Shown here piece by piece: positions 16,187 through 24,415 of a stretch of DNA of 37,037 nucleotides. The stretch's first letter is position 1. Each line of letters begins with the position of its first letter. The notes beneath the pieces were generated by a model that had not been told where the DNA came from, did no database searches, and saw nothing but the letters and a program-made list of their open reading frames with translations. The stretch comes from an uncultured Blautia sp. (GTDB lineage Bacteria; Bacillota; Clostridia; Lachnospirales; Lachnospiraceae). The stretch is taken from contig CAMNGN010000003.1 of NCBI GenBank assembly GCA_946538475.1, positions 1 through 37,037 on the forward strand. Direction: 5' to 3'. The position numbers were made by a program, and so were the translations under genes.

Positions 16187-16256
16187 GTGGGCGCACCGGT
16201 ACCACCCCAAAAGTGCGTCCACATGCTATAATAGCACGGGACGCACTCTAATGCAA
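16187..16256 (-). promoter_or_regulatory. Promoter of the alpha operon inside a long dyad, with leader hairpin
   Basis: Minus strand -35 TTGCAT (16251-16256), 17 bp, extended -10 TGCTATTAT (TATTAT at 16228-16233). The -10 lies at the centre of an almost perfect palindrome: AGTGCGTCC (16239-16247 complement) with GGACGCACT (16212-16220 complement), and the inner CGTGCTA/TAGCATG continues it to about 16 pairs with one bulge. In the transcript the second arm GTGGACGCAC can pair again with GTGCGCCCAC (16187-16196 complement), 9 of 10 positions. A further CAGAC/GTCTG hairpin precedes the rpmJ ribosome site. Confidence 0.8.
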
Positions 16257-16302
16257 CCATTATTTTTTTATTTTTTCTTTGTTTTTTTCGGTGCTTTATT
16301 CA

Positions 16303-17901
16303 TTACACCAGACGGCGTACCGAAAGGATCGTACGGTATGTCGCATCGTTGCTGATCTTGATACCGTCGCGGGAGTTGGAAGCATGTACGATCTTTCCGT
16401 CTCCCATGTAGATGGCCACGTGGCCGCCGTAGCAGATCAGGTCGCCCGGCTGAGCGTCTTCGTAAGAAACTTCGTATCCTGCGTTCTGCTGTTCATAGGA
16501 AGTTCTCGGAAGGCTTATGCCGAAGTTTGCATATACGCTCTGTACGAATCCCGAGCAGTCGGCTCCGTTAGTGAGGCTTGTTCCGCCCCATACATAGGGA
16601 TTGCCGACAAACTGTGTCGCATAGTCGACTACTGAGGAGCCCGATCCGGAGCTCGAAGAGGAGGATGCGGAGCTGCTGTAATCATAATCGGTTACCGTAT
16701 TTGCGGTATCGATCACGTTACCGTACTCATCATACTCTACCGGATCGCTGTCTGTGCTGCTCTCTGAACCATCCGAATAATACGTTGCTCCCGATTCATC
16801 AATATCACCGGCATCTTCCGATTCATAGACATATCCGTCTTCATCGATCAGTGTACCGGTCGTTGTGGAACCCACGAGATCGCCATCCTCGTCGTACTCA
16901 CCGGTAGTGGAGGATTCCGCAAGCACATCACCTGCTGCATTGTACTGTGTGGTATAAGTCGTTTCTCCAACCACCTCACCGTTCTCGTCATAGACTGTTT
17001 CGGTGTAGCTCTCGGTATAGACCTCGCCCTCATATACATCGCCGCCGCTTACGCTCTCGCCGCCATCATTTCCGTCTGTGTACTGCTCATCATACTGAGC
17101 TTCCTGAGCTGCAGCCTGTGCCGCCGCATAAGCCTCGGCTTCACGTCTTGCGGCTTCCTCTGCCGCTATCCTCTCGGCTGCCAGCTTTTCGAGTTCCATC
17201 TGCTGCTCCATGAGAAGAGCCGCATAATTGTCTGCCTGCTGCTGTGCATAAGCGATCTCCGCGTCACAGTTTGCGGAGGACTGTTTTCTGATCTCGATCT
17301 GATTTTCCAGCTCTTTGGAATGCTCTTCCAGCTGAAGCTCCATCTCTTCCAGATCGGCCTTTTCCGACTCGTACTGGCCCTGAAGGTTCTTGACCTGCTT
17401 GATGGTATTCACATACTTCTTCAGTGACTTTCTGTCGGCGTCATACATCTTCTGTGTATATTCGGCCTTAGTAAGAAGATCGGCCACATCGTCGGCGTTG
17501 AGGAGCATCATAAACCAGGCGTCGTCTCCGCCTTTTTCATACAGATACTGGATACGTTCCTTCATGGAATTGTACTGTTCTGTCTTTGCGTTGACCGCCT
17601 TCTGAAGGCTCTCACCCGTTTTTTCGATATCGACTTCTTTGTCAGCGATATCGTTGTTCAGGATCTCAATGTTTACCATTACCTGCACGAGTGTCTGATC
17701 CAGCTCGGAGATCTCATTCTGCAGCTGCTGTTTCTGCGCCCACAGAGCATCCATTCTGGCGTATGTGGCATCCAGCTGAGCGCTTGTCCACGCCTGATAT
17801 CCCAGGAGCTGTTCTTCCGTATACGGAGAAGCAGCCACTGCAGCCGGGCTCTGCGCCATCATCAGAAGTGCCATGGTAAGGCAAAACATTTTTTTCTTCA
17901 T
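16303..17901 (-). CDS. Secreted coiled-coil NlpC/P60 peptidoglycan hydrolase (CwlO/PcsB-like architecture)
   Basis: About 532 residues. Signal peptide (MKKKMFCLTMALLMMAQSPA, cleavage after AVAA), coiled coil of about 220 residues resembling PcsB/CwlO N-domains (QLQNEISELDQTLVQVMVNI, then YEKGGDDAWFMMLLNADDVA), an Ala/Glu-rich stretch, a low-complexity linker of about 150 residues with recurring YDENG/YDEDG motifs and a Ser run, then an NlpC/P60 domain with Cys449 (GADCSGF), His494 (GGHVAIYMG) and His506 (KIVHAS). Such enzymes cleave stem peptides (D-Glu-to-diamino acid bond) during growth and division, and the coiled coil is usually held by FtsEX. Start chosen at ATG 17901, 9 nt after GAGG. 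Own promoter; no T-run terminator is visible before the alpha-operon promoter. Confidence 0.92.
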   Translation of the reverse strand: MKKKMFCLTMALLMMAQSPAAVAASPYTEEQLLGYQAWTSAQLDATYARMDALWAQKQQLQNEISELDQTLVQVMVNIEILNNDIADKEVDIEKTGESLQKAVNAKTEQYNSMKERIQYLYEKGGDDAWFMMLLNADDVADLLTKAEYTQKMYDADRKSLKKYVNTIKQVKNLQGQYESEKADLEEMELQLEEHSKELENQIEIRKQSSANCDAEIAYAQQQADNYAALLMEQQMELEKLAAERIAAEEAARREAEAYAAAQAAAQEAQYDEQYTDGNDGGESVSGGDVYEGEVYTESYTETVYDENGEVVGETTYTTQYNAAGDVLAESSTTGEYDEDGDLVGSTTTGTLIDEDGYVYESEDAGDIDESGATYYSDGSESSTDSDPVEYDEYGNVIDTANTVTDYDYSSSASSSSSSGSGSSVVDYATQFVGNPYVWGGTSLTNGADCSGFVQSVYANFGISLPRTSYEQQNAGYEVSYEDAQPGDLICYGGHVAIYMGDGKIVHASNSRDGIKISNDATYRTILSVRRLV

Positions 17902-17973
17902 ATTCATCAACCTCACATCAAAAAATATTTCTTTTTAAGGTAATTGATCATTTTCTTCTTTTTATCCTCTGTC

Positions 17974-18002
17974 ATACTACCACAGTTCACCATGTGGTGC
18001 AA
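17974..18002 (-). promoter_or_regulatory. Promoter of the coiled-coil NlpC/P60 gene
   Basis: Minus strand TTGCAC (17997-18002), 17 bp, TAGTAT (17974-17979) with a TG one base before it (extended -10). A dyad ACCACA-8 nt-TGTGGT fills the spacer and could be an operator. The rest of the 262-bp gap is AT-rich without other signals except the terminator of the next gene. Confidence 0.75.
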
Positions 18003-18097
18003 GAGTTTTTTATCATTTATTTTATATTTCTGTAACATTTGGTAATTATTTTGAAATTATAGTTTACATAATGCCATACTTATGTTGATTTTATGCC

Positions 18098-18138
18098 AAA
18101 AAGAACCCCTTCCCATGTCCTGGCGACCCGGGAAGGGG
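18098..18138 (-). terminator. Terminator of wall-binding NlpC/P60 gene
   Basis: Minus strand CCCCTTCCC (18130-18138 complement) pairs perfectly with GGGAAGGGG (18106-18114 complement), then TTCTTTTT. Confidence 0.92.
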
Positions 18139-18163
18139 CAATTCTGCAATATTTGTTTAACAA

Positions 18164-19750
18164 TTAGCTGTACAGATCTGCAAGGATCTTATCTGCGGTC
18201 ATGTTCAGATATCCGTCCGGATCCGCAAGTGTTGCACGGTTCCAGCGAACGAAGTTACCTCTTCTGATGAAATTGCCTGTAGAGGGCTTGTAAAGTGAGG
18301 TGTATTTATTATAGTTCGGATATTTTGCCATGTACTGTCTGGCAAGTGCAACAGCCTGACTGGAATAGTTGCCGTCAGGAGTAGGTGTTCCTGCCAGCTG
18401 TACGCCGCCGTGATTTGTGGAATGAAGCACCACGCAGCTCTTATCACTGCACTGTCCGAGCATGATCCATGTATGGCCGTCATCAAAACCGACATCACCC
18501 GGATAAATCTTGTATCCGGAGCTTGCAAGCTGTGACTGGTTGATGATGGATCCCCAGCCAAGGCCTACATATGTAGATCCTACCGCGCCGGAAACGACTG
18601 TGTAACCGCTTCCTACATTCGATTTCGACTGCATTACCTGATATGCCGCCCAACCGACAAATCCCGAGCAGTCAAGACCTTTGGTACGCTGGAACTCATA
18701 ATAGTGATAATCGTATCCGCTTGCATGGCTGTCATAGAACGTCTTCCACTCGCTCGGAACACCCTTTGTTGTTCCATGGCCCCAGCCGCCCCATACATAC
18801 AGGCACTGGCCTACAGGCTGAAGAGCGTTCTTAAGATAATTCTTGATCGTTTTTGCGCTGCTTGTCGTCTGTGACACGATCGTCTTGACGGAAGCTTTTC
18901 CGGTACTGTCGAATACGTATGTCACACCGTTGATCACCTTGGTCTGATTGACGACCATGGCACCGCCTGCAGCGGGATCGAAATAATACTTTGCTCCGGT
19001 GGACTTCTGTGTGATCCATCCTGTTACCAGAAGACCTCTCTGAGAAACTGCACTGTTTGTACTCAGATAATAAGTTTTGTTTCCGACTTTGGTAAAGCCG
19101 GTCTTCATGATACCGTCTGTTGCAAGTGTCTTGGGCGTAGAAGTAAAATATCTCTTTTTGCCGCTGCTGAAGGTATACCAGCTTCTGGCCATCTGTCCCT
19201 TCGGCTTGAAATAGCGGTATCCGTGCTTATTGCTGTCATACACAAGCGCATTTTTGATCAGAGATCCGTCTCTGCTGAAGAAATAGCGGGTGCTTCCGAC
19301 CGTCATCCAGCCGATCCTGGCTCCGCCCTTCTTTATCGGGTCGAAATAATATGTCTTTCCGCTGATGGTTCTCCAGCCTACCTGAAGTACGCCTACGCCG
19401 TTGAAAAAGCGCTTTACGCCTTTGTTGTCTGTAAGCCAGCCGGTGACCATTACTCTGTTTTTCGGATTTGACGAATAAACAAAATAATATTTGTTACCTT
19501 TGATGATAGCGAAGCCCTGTTTCTGTACTCCGTCTCCACCGAAAAAGTATTTTTTACCATTCAGGCTGAGCCAGCCTTTGATCATTTTTCCGTTTTTATA
19601 ATAGTAGGTTTTTCCGCTTTTCGTCACAAACCCGTTAGCTGTCGCAGCCTGTACGTCCTCATGAACCATTATGGTACTGATACCGACTGCCGCGAATATC
19701 AGAAACAGAAATGTGATAGTCAATCTGATCCGTCTGCTAATTGATTGCAT
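18164..19750 (-). CDS. Secreted cell-wall-binding repeat protein with NlpC/P60-like C-terminal domain (paralogue 1)
   Basis: 528 residues. Signal peptide (RRIRLTITFLFLIFAAVGIS, cleavage near VQA-A), then about eleven choline-binding/glucan-binding type repeats (residues about 38-290) with the core GKTYYY..GKMIKGW, GNKYYFV, GVKRFFNGVGVLQVGW, GSTRYFFSRDGSLI, and a C-terminal cysteine peptidase: Cys361 (GLDCSGFVGW), His426 (FDDGHTWIML), His443 (VVLHST). The gap between Cys and first His carries a long insert (about 65 residues against about 45 in the enzyme at 16303). The repeats probably anchor the protein to wall polymers while the C-domain cuts peptidoglycan or a related amide. A close paralogue lies immediately upstream at 20009. 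The aromatic residues that bind choline are only partly kept, so the true ligand is uncertain. Confidence 0.9.
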   Translation of the reverse strand: MQSISRRIRLTITFLFLIFAAVGISTIMVHEDVQAATANGFVTKSGKTYYYKNGKMIKGWLSLNGKKYFFGGDGVQKQGFAIIKGNKYYFVYSSNPKNRVMVTGWLTDNKGVKRFFNGVGVLQVGWRTISGKTYYFDPIKKGGARIGWMTVGSTRYFFSRDGSLIKNALVYDSNKHGYRYFKPKGQMARSWYTFSSGKKRYFTSTPKTLATDGIMKTGFTKVGNKTYYLSTNSAVSQRGLLVTGWITQKSTGAKYYFDPAAGGAMVVNQTKVINGVTYVFDSTGKASVKTIVSQTTSSAKTIKNYLKNALQPVGQCLYVWGGWGHGTTKGVPSEWKTFYDSHASGYDYHYYEFQRTKGLDCSGFVGWAAYQVMQSKSNVGSGYTVVSGAVGSTYVGLGWGSIINQSQLASSGYKIYPGDVGFDDGHTWIMLGQCSDKSCVVLHSTNHGGVQLAGTPTPDGNYSSQAVALARQYMAKYPNYNKYTSLYKPSTGNFIRRGNFVRWNRATLADPDGYLNMTADKILADLYS

Positions 19751-19788
19751 AATGAAATACCATCCTCACATATATTACAGTTACCCCA

Positions 19789-19872
19789 TACAAGTGTAAC
19801 AATTTCACTTGTACTTTACATTTCTGTTACATCCCCGTGAATTATTATATTACAAACCTATATGCAAGTCAA
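19789..19872 (-). promoter_or_regulatory. Promoter and leader hairpin of wall-binding paralogue 1
   Basis: Minus strand TTGACT (19867-19872), 17 bp, TATAAT (19844-19849). The 5' leader of about 87 nt contains a perfect 8-bp stem, TACAAGTG (19806-19813 complement) with CACTTGTA (19789-19796 complement), 9-nt loop, lying about 38 nt before the ATG. It is too far from the start to hide the ribosome site directly. Confidence 0.85.
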
Positions 19873-19924
19873 CATAAAAGTAAAATCTGTGACATATGCA
19901 AACAATATCCGGCTAAATATGCGT

Positions 19925-19959
19925 AAAAAAAAGGCAAAACACACAAAATGTTCTGCCTT
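19925..19959 (-). terminator. Terminator of wall-binding paralogue 2
   Basis: Minus strand AAGGCA and TGCCTT form a stem around a mainly AT loop that contains AACA/TGTT, followed by eight T. Confidence 0.85.
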
Positions 19960-20008
19960 AATTTATGTAAATTTTCGTAACAGACAAGATCACATGGTTA
20001 CCGGAGTC

Positions 20009-21427
20009 TCAGCTGAAAAGACTGGAGAGCACCTGCTCGGCATTTTTGCTCATAAATCCATCGGGATCCGCCAGCGTGCCTCTGTTCCAGCGGAAATAGT
20101 TGCTGCGGGTAATATAGTTGGTGATCGATGTTCTGTACGGGAATTTTGTAAAGCCCGGATACACGGCCATATATCTGTTGCAGAGCTGAACAGCCCGGCT
20201 GTTTTCATTGCCGTCCGGAGTAGGTGTTCCGGAAAGCTGTACGCCCGCCTGCGGGATCGAGTGAAGTACAACGCAGCTCTTGTCCTTGCATTGTCCTACG
20301 ATTATCCATACATGTCCGTCATCATATCCTATATCACCGGGATACAGTTTATAGCCGTCCGCCCTAAGCTCAGCCTGTGACAGGATATAGCCGTATCCTC
20401 TGCCTGCATAGAGTCCGCCGACCTGCCCGGAGACCACAGTATAATTGGTCATTCCCGAAACCGACTGCATTGTCTGATAAGTTGTCCAGCCGACAAATCC
20501 CGAGCAGTCAAGACCCTTTACACGATTTGCGGTGGTGAGGTCTCTGTAGTAGTTGTAGTTATAGGAGCTGTCCTGGCTGTTGTACCAGTTTACCCATGAA
20601 CTCGGAACGCCCTTGACTGTCGACTGCGTCCAGCCGCCGCCCCAGATATAAAGGACTCTTCCGCAGGCCTGCAAACCGTTAAGAAGATAATTGCGGATCG
20701 TCTTCGCACTTCCGGGCAGACGCGTCACGGTTCCTGCCGGGCTCAGCTGAATCGTCGACACACCTTTTTTGTCAAAAAGATATGTCACTCCATCGATCGT
20801 TTTTGACGAACTAACGACCATGGCTCCGTTTTTTGCAGGATCCAGATAAAACCGCGCCCCGTCGGATTTGCGGGTGAGCCATCCGGTAAGCAGGTATCCC
20901 GTATTAGGCTGGAAATAATATGTAGCATTTCCTACCTTTACAAATCCCTGCGCCATGATACCGTCTTTTGCGAGTTCCGCGACCGAGGTGCTGAAATATC
21001 TTTTATTACCGCTTCCCAGAGTCTGCCAGCCTCTTTTCAGACGGCCGCTCGCGTTGATATAACGATATATTCTCTTTTTGGAATCATAAAGGAGCTTGTC
21101 CCTGACCAGCTTGCCGTTTGTCGCGAAGTAATATCTTTCGTCGCCCAGCTTAAGCCAGCTCTTGATCATTTTTCCGTTGGATTTGCTGAAGTAATAGCGA
21201 TCCGAATTGATCGTCCTCCAGCCTTTGATCATTTTTCCGTCAATGTAGTAGTAAGTCGATCCGTTCTGTGTGACGAAACCGTTGAGTACCTTTGATGCCT
21301 TAGTCGTTTTGACTGTCTGTGCGGCATATGTATTTGCAGGTGCGATCGCCACAGCTGCGACCATAAACACAGCCGCAAGCATGATCATGAAAAATCCGGA
21401 ACGAATTCTCTTCCATATACTGCCCAT
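20009..21427 (-). CDS. Secreted cell-wall-binding repeat protein with NlpC/P60-like C-terminal domain (paralogue 2)
   Basis: 472 residues with the same plan as paralogue 1: signal peptide (SGFFMIMLAAVFMVAAVAIA, cleavage near TYA-A), about nine wall-binding repeats (GSTYYYIDGKMIKGWRTI, SDRYYFSKSNGKMIKSW, DERYYFATNGKLV), and a peptidase domain with Cys308 (GLDCSGFVGW), His372 (YDDGHVWIIV) and His389 (VVLHS). The peptidase domains of the two proteins align almost without gaps, including SGTPTPDGN and NRGTLADPDG near the end, while the repeat region differs in length, as expected after a tandem duplication with loss or gain of repeats. Start at ATG 21427 with GGGAGGGGAG upstream; the longer reading to 21478 would hide the signal peptide. 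Confidence 0.9.
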   Translation of the reverse strand: MGSIWKRIRSGFFMIMLAAVFMVAAVAIAPANTYAAQTVKTTKASKVLNGFVTQNGSTYYYIDGKMIKGWRTINSDRYYFSKSNGKMIKSWLKLGDERYYFATNGKLVRDKLLYDSKKRIYRYINASGRLKRGWQTLGSGNKRYFSTSVAELAKDGIMAQGFVKVGNATYYFQPNTGYLLTGWLTRKSDGARFYLDPAKNGAMVVSSSKTIDGVTYLFDKKGVSTIQLSPAGTVTRLPGSAKTIRNYLLNGLQACGRVLYIWGGGWTQSTVKGVPSSWVNWYNSQDSSYNYNYYRDLTTANRVKGLDCSGFVGWTTYQTMQSVSGMTNYTVVSGQVGGLYAGRGYGYILSQAELRADGYKLYPGDIGYDDGHVWIIVGQCKDKSCVVLHSIPQAGVQLSGTPTPDGNENSRAVQLCNRYMAVYPGFTKFPYRTSITNYITRSNYFRWNRGTLADPDGFMSKNAEQVLSSLFS

Positions 21428-21513
21428 ATTGCTCCCCTCCCCGCTGTAGTATAAGCGTTGTATATAAAATTCGGCCAATCGGGAAATGATCCGGCTCTTT
21501 TATATCAATTTTA

Positions 21514-21542
21514 TAATAATACGCCGCAATACCTTTTGTCAA
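21514..21542 (-). promoter_or_regulatory. Possible promoter of wall-binding paralogue 2
   Basis: Minus strand TTGACA (21537-21542) with TTATTA at 17 bp (21514-21519) in an AT-rich block that also offers TATTAT at 15 bp. It begins 10 bp after the dnaJ-like stop, with no clear terminator in between. Confidence 0.6.
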
Positions 21543-21551
21543 GAAAAGCTG

Positions 21552-22181
21552 TTAAAGACACAGGATACCTCCGCCGGGGCAGCACAGATTGCAGGCAAGA
21601 TTTGCAAGACATACATTTAAACACATATCATTTCCCGTGCCCTGCATACCGCCGAAAGGCTGACTCTGTCTTACGTACCAGCTGTCTCCGTTCTCCAGCC
21701 GGTTAAGGATCATCCTGTATTCCTGATTGCCGGGTTCAAGATTCACGGCTGCCCTCATATATTCCAGAGCGTTCATATTATTGCCCAGTCCCATGTTGGC
21801 CATCGCGGAAAGATAATACCACTGCCCGTTCCGGCTTTTCAGCTCCTGCAGCACGTTGAGCGCTTCCTGATAGTGACCGTTCTGAATATAGTTTGCGGCC
21901 GCCTGCCTTCGCAGGCTTTCTTCGTCCTGATATTCTGTCTGCCTGCCGGCAAATCCGCCGAAGCCTCCGTAGGTACCGCCCTGCGTTCCGTACTCCCTCT
22001 CCTTCATGATCTGATCGTAGGCCTGCTGTATCTCCTTAAACTTTTCTTCGGCCTCCGCTTTGTTGGGATTATTGATGTTCGCGTCAGGATGATACTGCCT
22101 GCTCAGCTGTCTGTATGCTTTTTTTATCTCTTCGTCAGAGGCGTTTCGGCTCACACCGAGAACGCTGTACGGGTCAAACAT
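21552..22181 (-). CDS. DnaJ-domain protein with Cys-rich C-terminus
   Basis: 209 residues. J domain at 1-65 ([23 protein letters not shown] at 31-33), which would stimulate a DnaK ATPase. A Gly/aromatic-rich stretch follows ([14 protein letters not shown]), then helices that resemble TPR-like repeats ([37 protein letters not shown]), and a C-terminal tail with clustered cysteines ([20 protein letters not shown]). It lacks the zinc-finger and substrate domains of true DnaJ. The ATG overlaps the end of the DUF5685 gene by 8 bp, so the two are translated together, an arrangement I associate with Clostridia. The Cys tail could bind metal or be lipid-modified; not known. Confidence 0.88.
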   Translation of the reverse strand: MFDPYSVLGVSRNASDEEIKKAYRQLSRQYHPDANINNPNKAEAEEKFKEIQQAYDQIMKEREYGTQGGTYGGFGGFAGRQTEYQDEESLRRQAAANYIQNGHYQEALNVLQELKSRNGQWYYLSAMANMGLGNNMNALEYMRAAVNLEPGNQEYRMILNRLENGDSWYVRQSQPFGGMQGTGNDMCLNVCLANLACNLCCPGGGILCL

Positions 22182-23019
22182 ATTTCTTCTCCTGCTCCTT
22201 TTCCCTTTTGCGGAGGACAGCCCTGTACCGGGTCCAGACTCCGGAATATAAAATGTTTCTCAAAATGCTGCTGTATTTGACGATCGGAAGCCGTTCAAAT
22301 GACCTGCACGATTCCGAAAGCATCATCTGCAGCATACGCCCTGCTTTCTCCGAAAAATCATCCTGAAGATACATTTCCGCAAAAATATTGTAGCTGCCGC
22401 TCTTTATATCCTGCGGTACATCCTCAAAGGCGTCCAGCAGATAGATGTATTTACCCAGAAAGAAGCTCATCCTGCGAAGATCCGGCTCCCATATATCATG
22501 TTTCAGGACAAATATTTCTTCCATGAGATGTCCGAAACAGCCGGCGACCGCATCGATGTCTGTCGACTTGTCTTTTTCCAGATTCGAGAGACGCTCGAGA
22601 TATTCTGTGATGATCCTGCTCTTTTCGGGAAACGCATCTTTTACCTTAGAGGCGCCTTTTTCCAGAACGCCCGCATACGCGCGGCGCATGATCTTATGCT
22701 CATCGTTCCAGTCATCCATGCACTTGTAATAGGCCAGCAGGACATTCATGTCTGCGGCATATCCGGTTATACGGCTTTTACACACCGGCCGTTTTACCAC
22801 CGGATGCACGGCACATCTTGTTTTCCCCTTCAGTGTTTTCGGCTCATACAGCCCTTCCAGAAGCAGGATCACAAAAGTAAGGTCGTAAGTCAGCGTGAGC
22901 TGTCCCGGGATGCCGTACCGTTCACGCAGTTCGCGGCAAAGGCCGCAGTAATGCGCTCTGTATTCGTCAAACTCACGGAACTTAAGCTCGGGCTTGTCTA
23001 TCGTAACATATCCAAACAT
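22174..23019 (-). CDS. DUF5685 family protein
   Basis: 281 residues, mainly helical, no signal peptide or clear TM. The N-terminus [20 protein letters not shown] with C25-G-L-C28, then C69-A-V-H72 and C80 (KRPVC), looks like a metal-binding cluster. Helical core contains DDWND at 102-106 and DAFEDVPQD at 196-204 in [20 protein letters not shown]. These two Asp-rich motifs resemble the Mg-binding helices of all-alpha isoprenoid synthases; that is my inference, not established for the family. Coupled by overlap to the DnaJ-like gene. Function unknown. Confidence 0.8.
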   Translation of the reverse strand: MFGYVTIDKPELKFREFDEYRAHYCGLCRELRERYGIPGQLTLTYDLTFVILLLEGLYEPKTLKGKTRCAVHPVVKRPVCKSRITGYAADMNVLLAYYKCMDDWNDEHKIMRRAYAGVLEKGASKVKDAFPEKSRIITEYLERLSNLEKDKSTDIDAVAGCFGHLMEEIFVLKHDIWEPDLRRMSFFLGKYIYLLDAFEDVPQDIKSGSYNIFAEMYLQDDFSEKAGRMLQMMLSESCRSFERLPIVKYSSILRNILYSGVWTRYRAVLRKREKEQEKKYV

Positions 23020-23090
23020 ATGATCACCCTGTCAGCTTTTCTGATAGATTTTGTTTTGCATTTCGGACACCCGATCTCTGTTATGCCTTC

Positions 23091-24293
23091 TCAATACTGT
23101 TTCAGCACCTGAAAAATATAAAACTTCAGATAATAGGACTCATCGGACGGCCATATTACCGGATGGTCGGGTGCCTGGGTCCTCTTTTCGACCAGTCTGA
23201 GCCTTACTCCGGCACCGCCCGCCGCCTGCACGATCGTCTTCTCAAGCAGATCTTCGGTCATGAAATGTGAGCAGGAACATGTGGCAAGAAAGCCGCCTTC
23301 CTTCACCAGACGCATGGCGCGCAGGTTGATCTCACGGTATCCTTTCATCGCGTTTTTGACAGAGTTTCGGGATTTTGTGAATGCCGGAGGATCAAGGATC
23401 ACAAGATCAAATTTTTCACCGGCCTGTTCGAGTCCGGGAAGCAGTTCAAACACGTCCGCGCATTTGAAGCTCACGCGTTTCTGCAGACCGTTGAGCGCCG
23501 CGTTGCGTTCTGCCTGCCTGACTGCAAGCTCCGATGCATCTACGCCCAGCACGCTTTTGGCTCCGGCTATGCCCGCATTCAGGGCAAAAGAGCCGGTATG
23601 GGTGAAGCAGTCAAGCACATCTTTTCCTTTACAGAGTTTTCGGATCGCGACGCGGTTGTATTTCTGGTCAAGGAAAAAGCCGGTCTTCTGCCCGTCCTCC
23701 ACATCGACCTCGTATCTGACACCGTTTTCGTTGATCTCTACGAGAGTGTCAAATTCGGGGCCGATAAATCCTTTGTACAGCTCCATCCCTTCATTCCGCC
23801 GTACTTTTGCATCGCTGCGTTCATATACACCGCGCACCTTGATGCCGTCCTCGGCCAGAACTTCCTTTATCGCTTCTACGATCTCGCTTTTAAAGCGATC
23901 GATGCCAAGGGCAAGCGACTGGATCACGATCACGTCAGAAAACTTGTCCGCCACAAAGCCGGGAAGAAAATCCGCCTCGCCGAAAATGATGCGGCAGCAG
24001 CCTGTGTCGACAGTCATCTTACGGTAGTTCCAGGCATCACTCACACGTTTGCGAAAGAAAGCACTGTCTATGATCAGGTGTTCGTCCCTGGTGAGCATGC
24101 GAACGGTGATCTTCGATGCAGTGTTGATAAAGCCCTGTCCCAGCGGGTAGCCGTCAAAATCTCTTACATATACAACATCTCCGTTAATGAAGCTGCCCAT
24201 GACGGAGGCTATTTCATTGTCAAAAATCCACATGCCGCCGGATTTGAGGAGGCGGCCTTCTCCTTTTTTCAGTGTGACTACAGCTGTGCCCAT
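23091..24293 (-). CDS. RlmI-like class I SAM-dependent RNA methyltransferase
   Basis: 400 residues. N-terminal PUA domain (about 1-75: VTLKKGEGRLLKSGGMWIFD, VRDFDGYPLGQGFIN), an EEHEE-type central part (GFVADKFSDVIVIQSLALGI), and a C-terminal Rossmann methyltransferase: GQKTGFFLDQKYNR, motif I DCFTHTGSFALNAG, VDASELAVRQAERNA, motif IV ILDPPAFTKSR, and TCSCSHF. This matches RlmI/YwbD proteins that make 5-methylcytosine in 23S rRNA. The Cys in TCSCSH is in the motif VI region, where the m5C catalytic Cys is expected in this group. ATG 24293 with GGAAAGGAG upstream. The exact rRNA site cannot be read from sequence. Confidence 0.92.
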   Translation of the reverse strand: MGTAVVTLKKGEGRLLKSGGMWIFDNEIASVMGSFINGDVVYVRDFDGYPLGQGFINTASKITVRMLTRDEHLIIDSAFFRKRVSDAWNYRKMTVDTGCCRIIFGEADFLPGFVADKFSDVIVIQSLALGIDRFKSEIVEAIKEVLAEDGIKVRGVYERSDAKVRRNEGMELYKGFIGPEFDTLVEINENGVRYEVDVEDGQKTGFFLDQKYNRVAIRKLCKGKDVLDCFTHTGSFALNAGIAGAKSVLGVDASELAVRQAERNAALNGLQKRVSFKCADVFELLPGLEQAGEKFDLVILDPPAFTKSRNSVKNAMKGYREINLRAMRLVKEGGFLATCSCSHFMTEDLLEKTIVQAAGGAGVRLRLVEKRTQAPDHPVIWPSDESYYLKFYIFQVLKQY

Positions 24294-24369
24294 GTGCAGG
24301 ACTCCTTTCCTAATAGATATTTATGTTAGCATAACCGGGCCTTTTTTTCTACTATAAGATCATTTCTTC

Positions 24370-24398
24370 AAAAAAATCCGGCCCGAAGGCCGGATTTT
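24370..24398 (-). terminator. Terminator after the DUF1002 gene
   Basis: Minus strand AAAATCCGGCC-TTCG-GGCCGGATTTTTTT: an 11-bp perfect stem with a UUCG tetraloop and seven T. The mirror A-run makes it potentially bidirectional. Confidence 0.95.
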
Positions 24399-24415
24399 AT
24401 CCAGTGACACAGTTG

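Noticed and set aside
16197-16207. GGGTGGTACCG in the rpmJ leader resembles the T-box core GGGTGGNACCGCG
   Set aside because: There is no room for a specifier stem between the predicted transcription start and the motif, no downstream terminator, and ribosomal operons are not usual T-box targets; it fits the loop of the leader hairpin.
18860-21260. Dispersed direct repeats on DNA level across 18860-21260 that might suggest a repeat array
   Set aside because: They follow the protein repeats of the two wall-binding genes; spacing and sequence vary and there are no CRISPR-like units.
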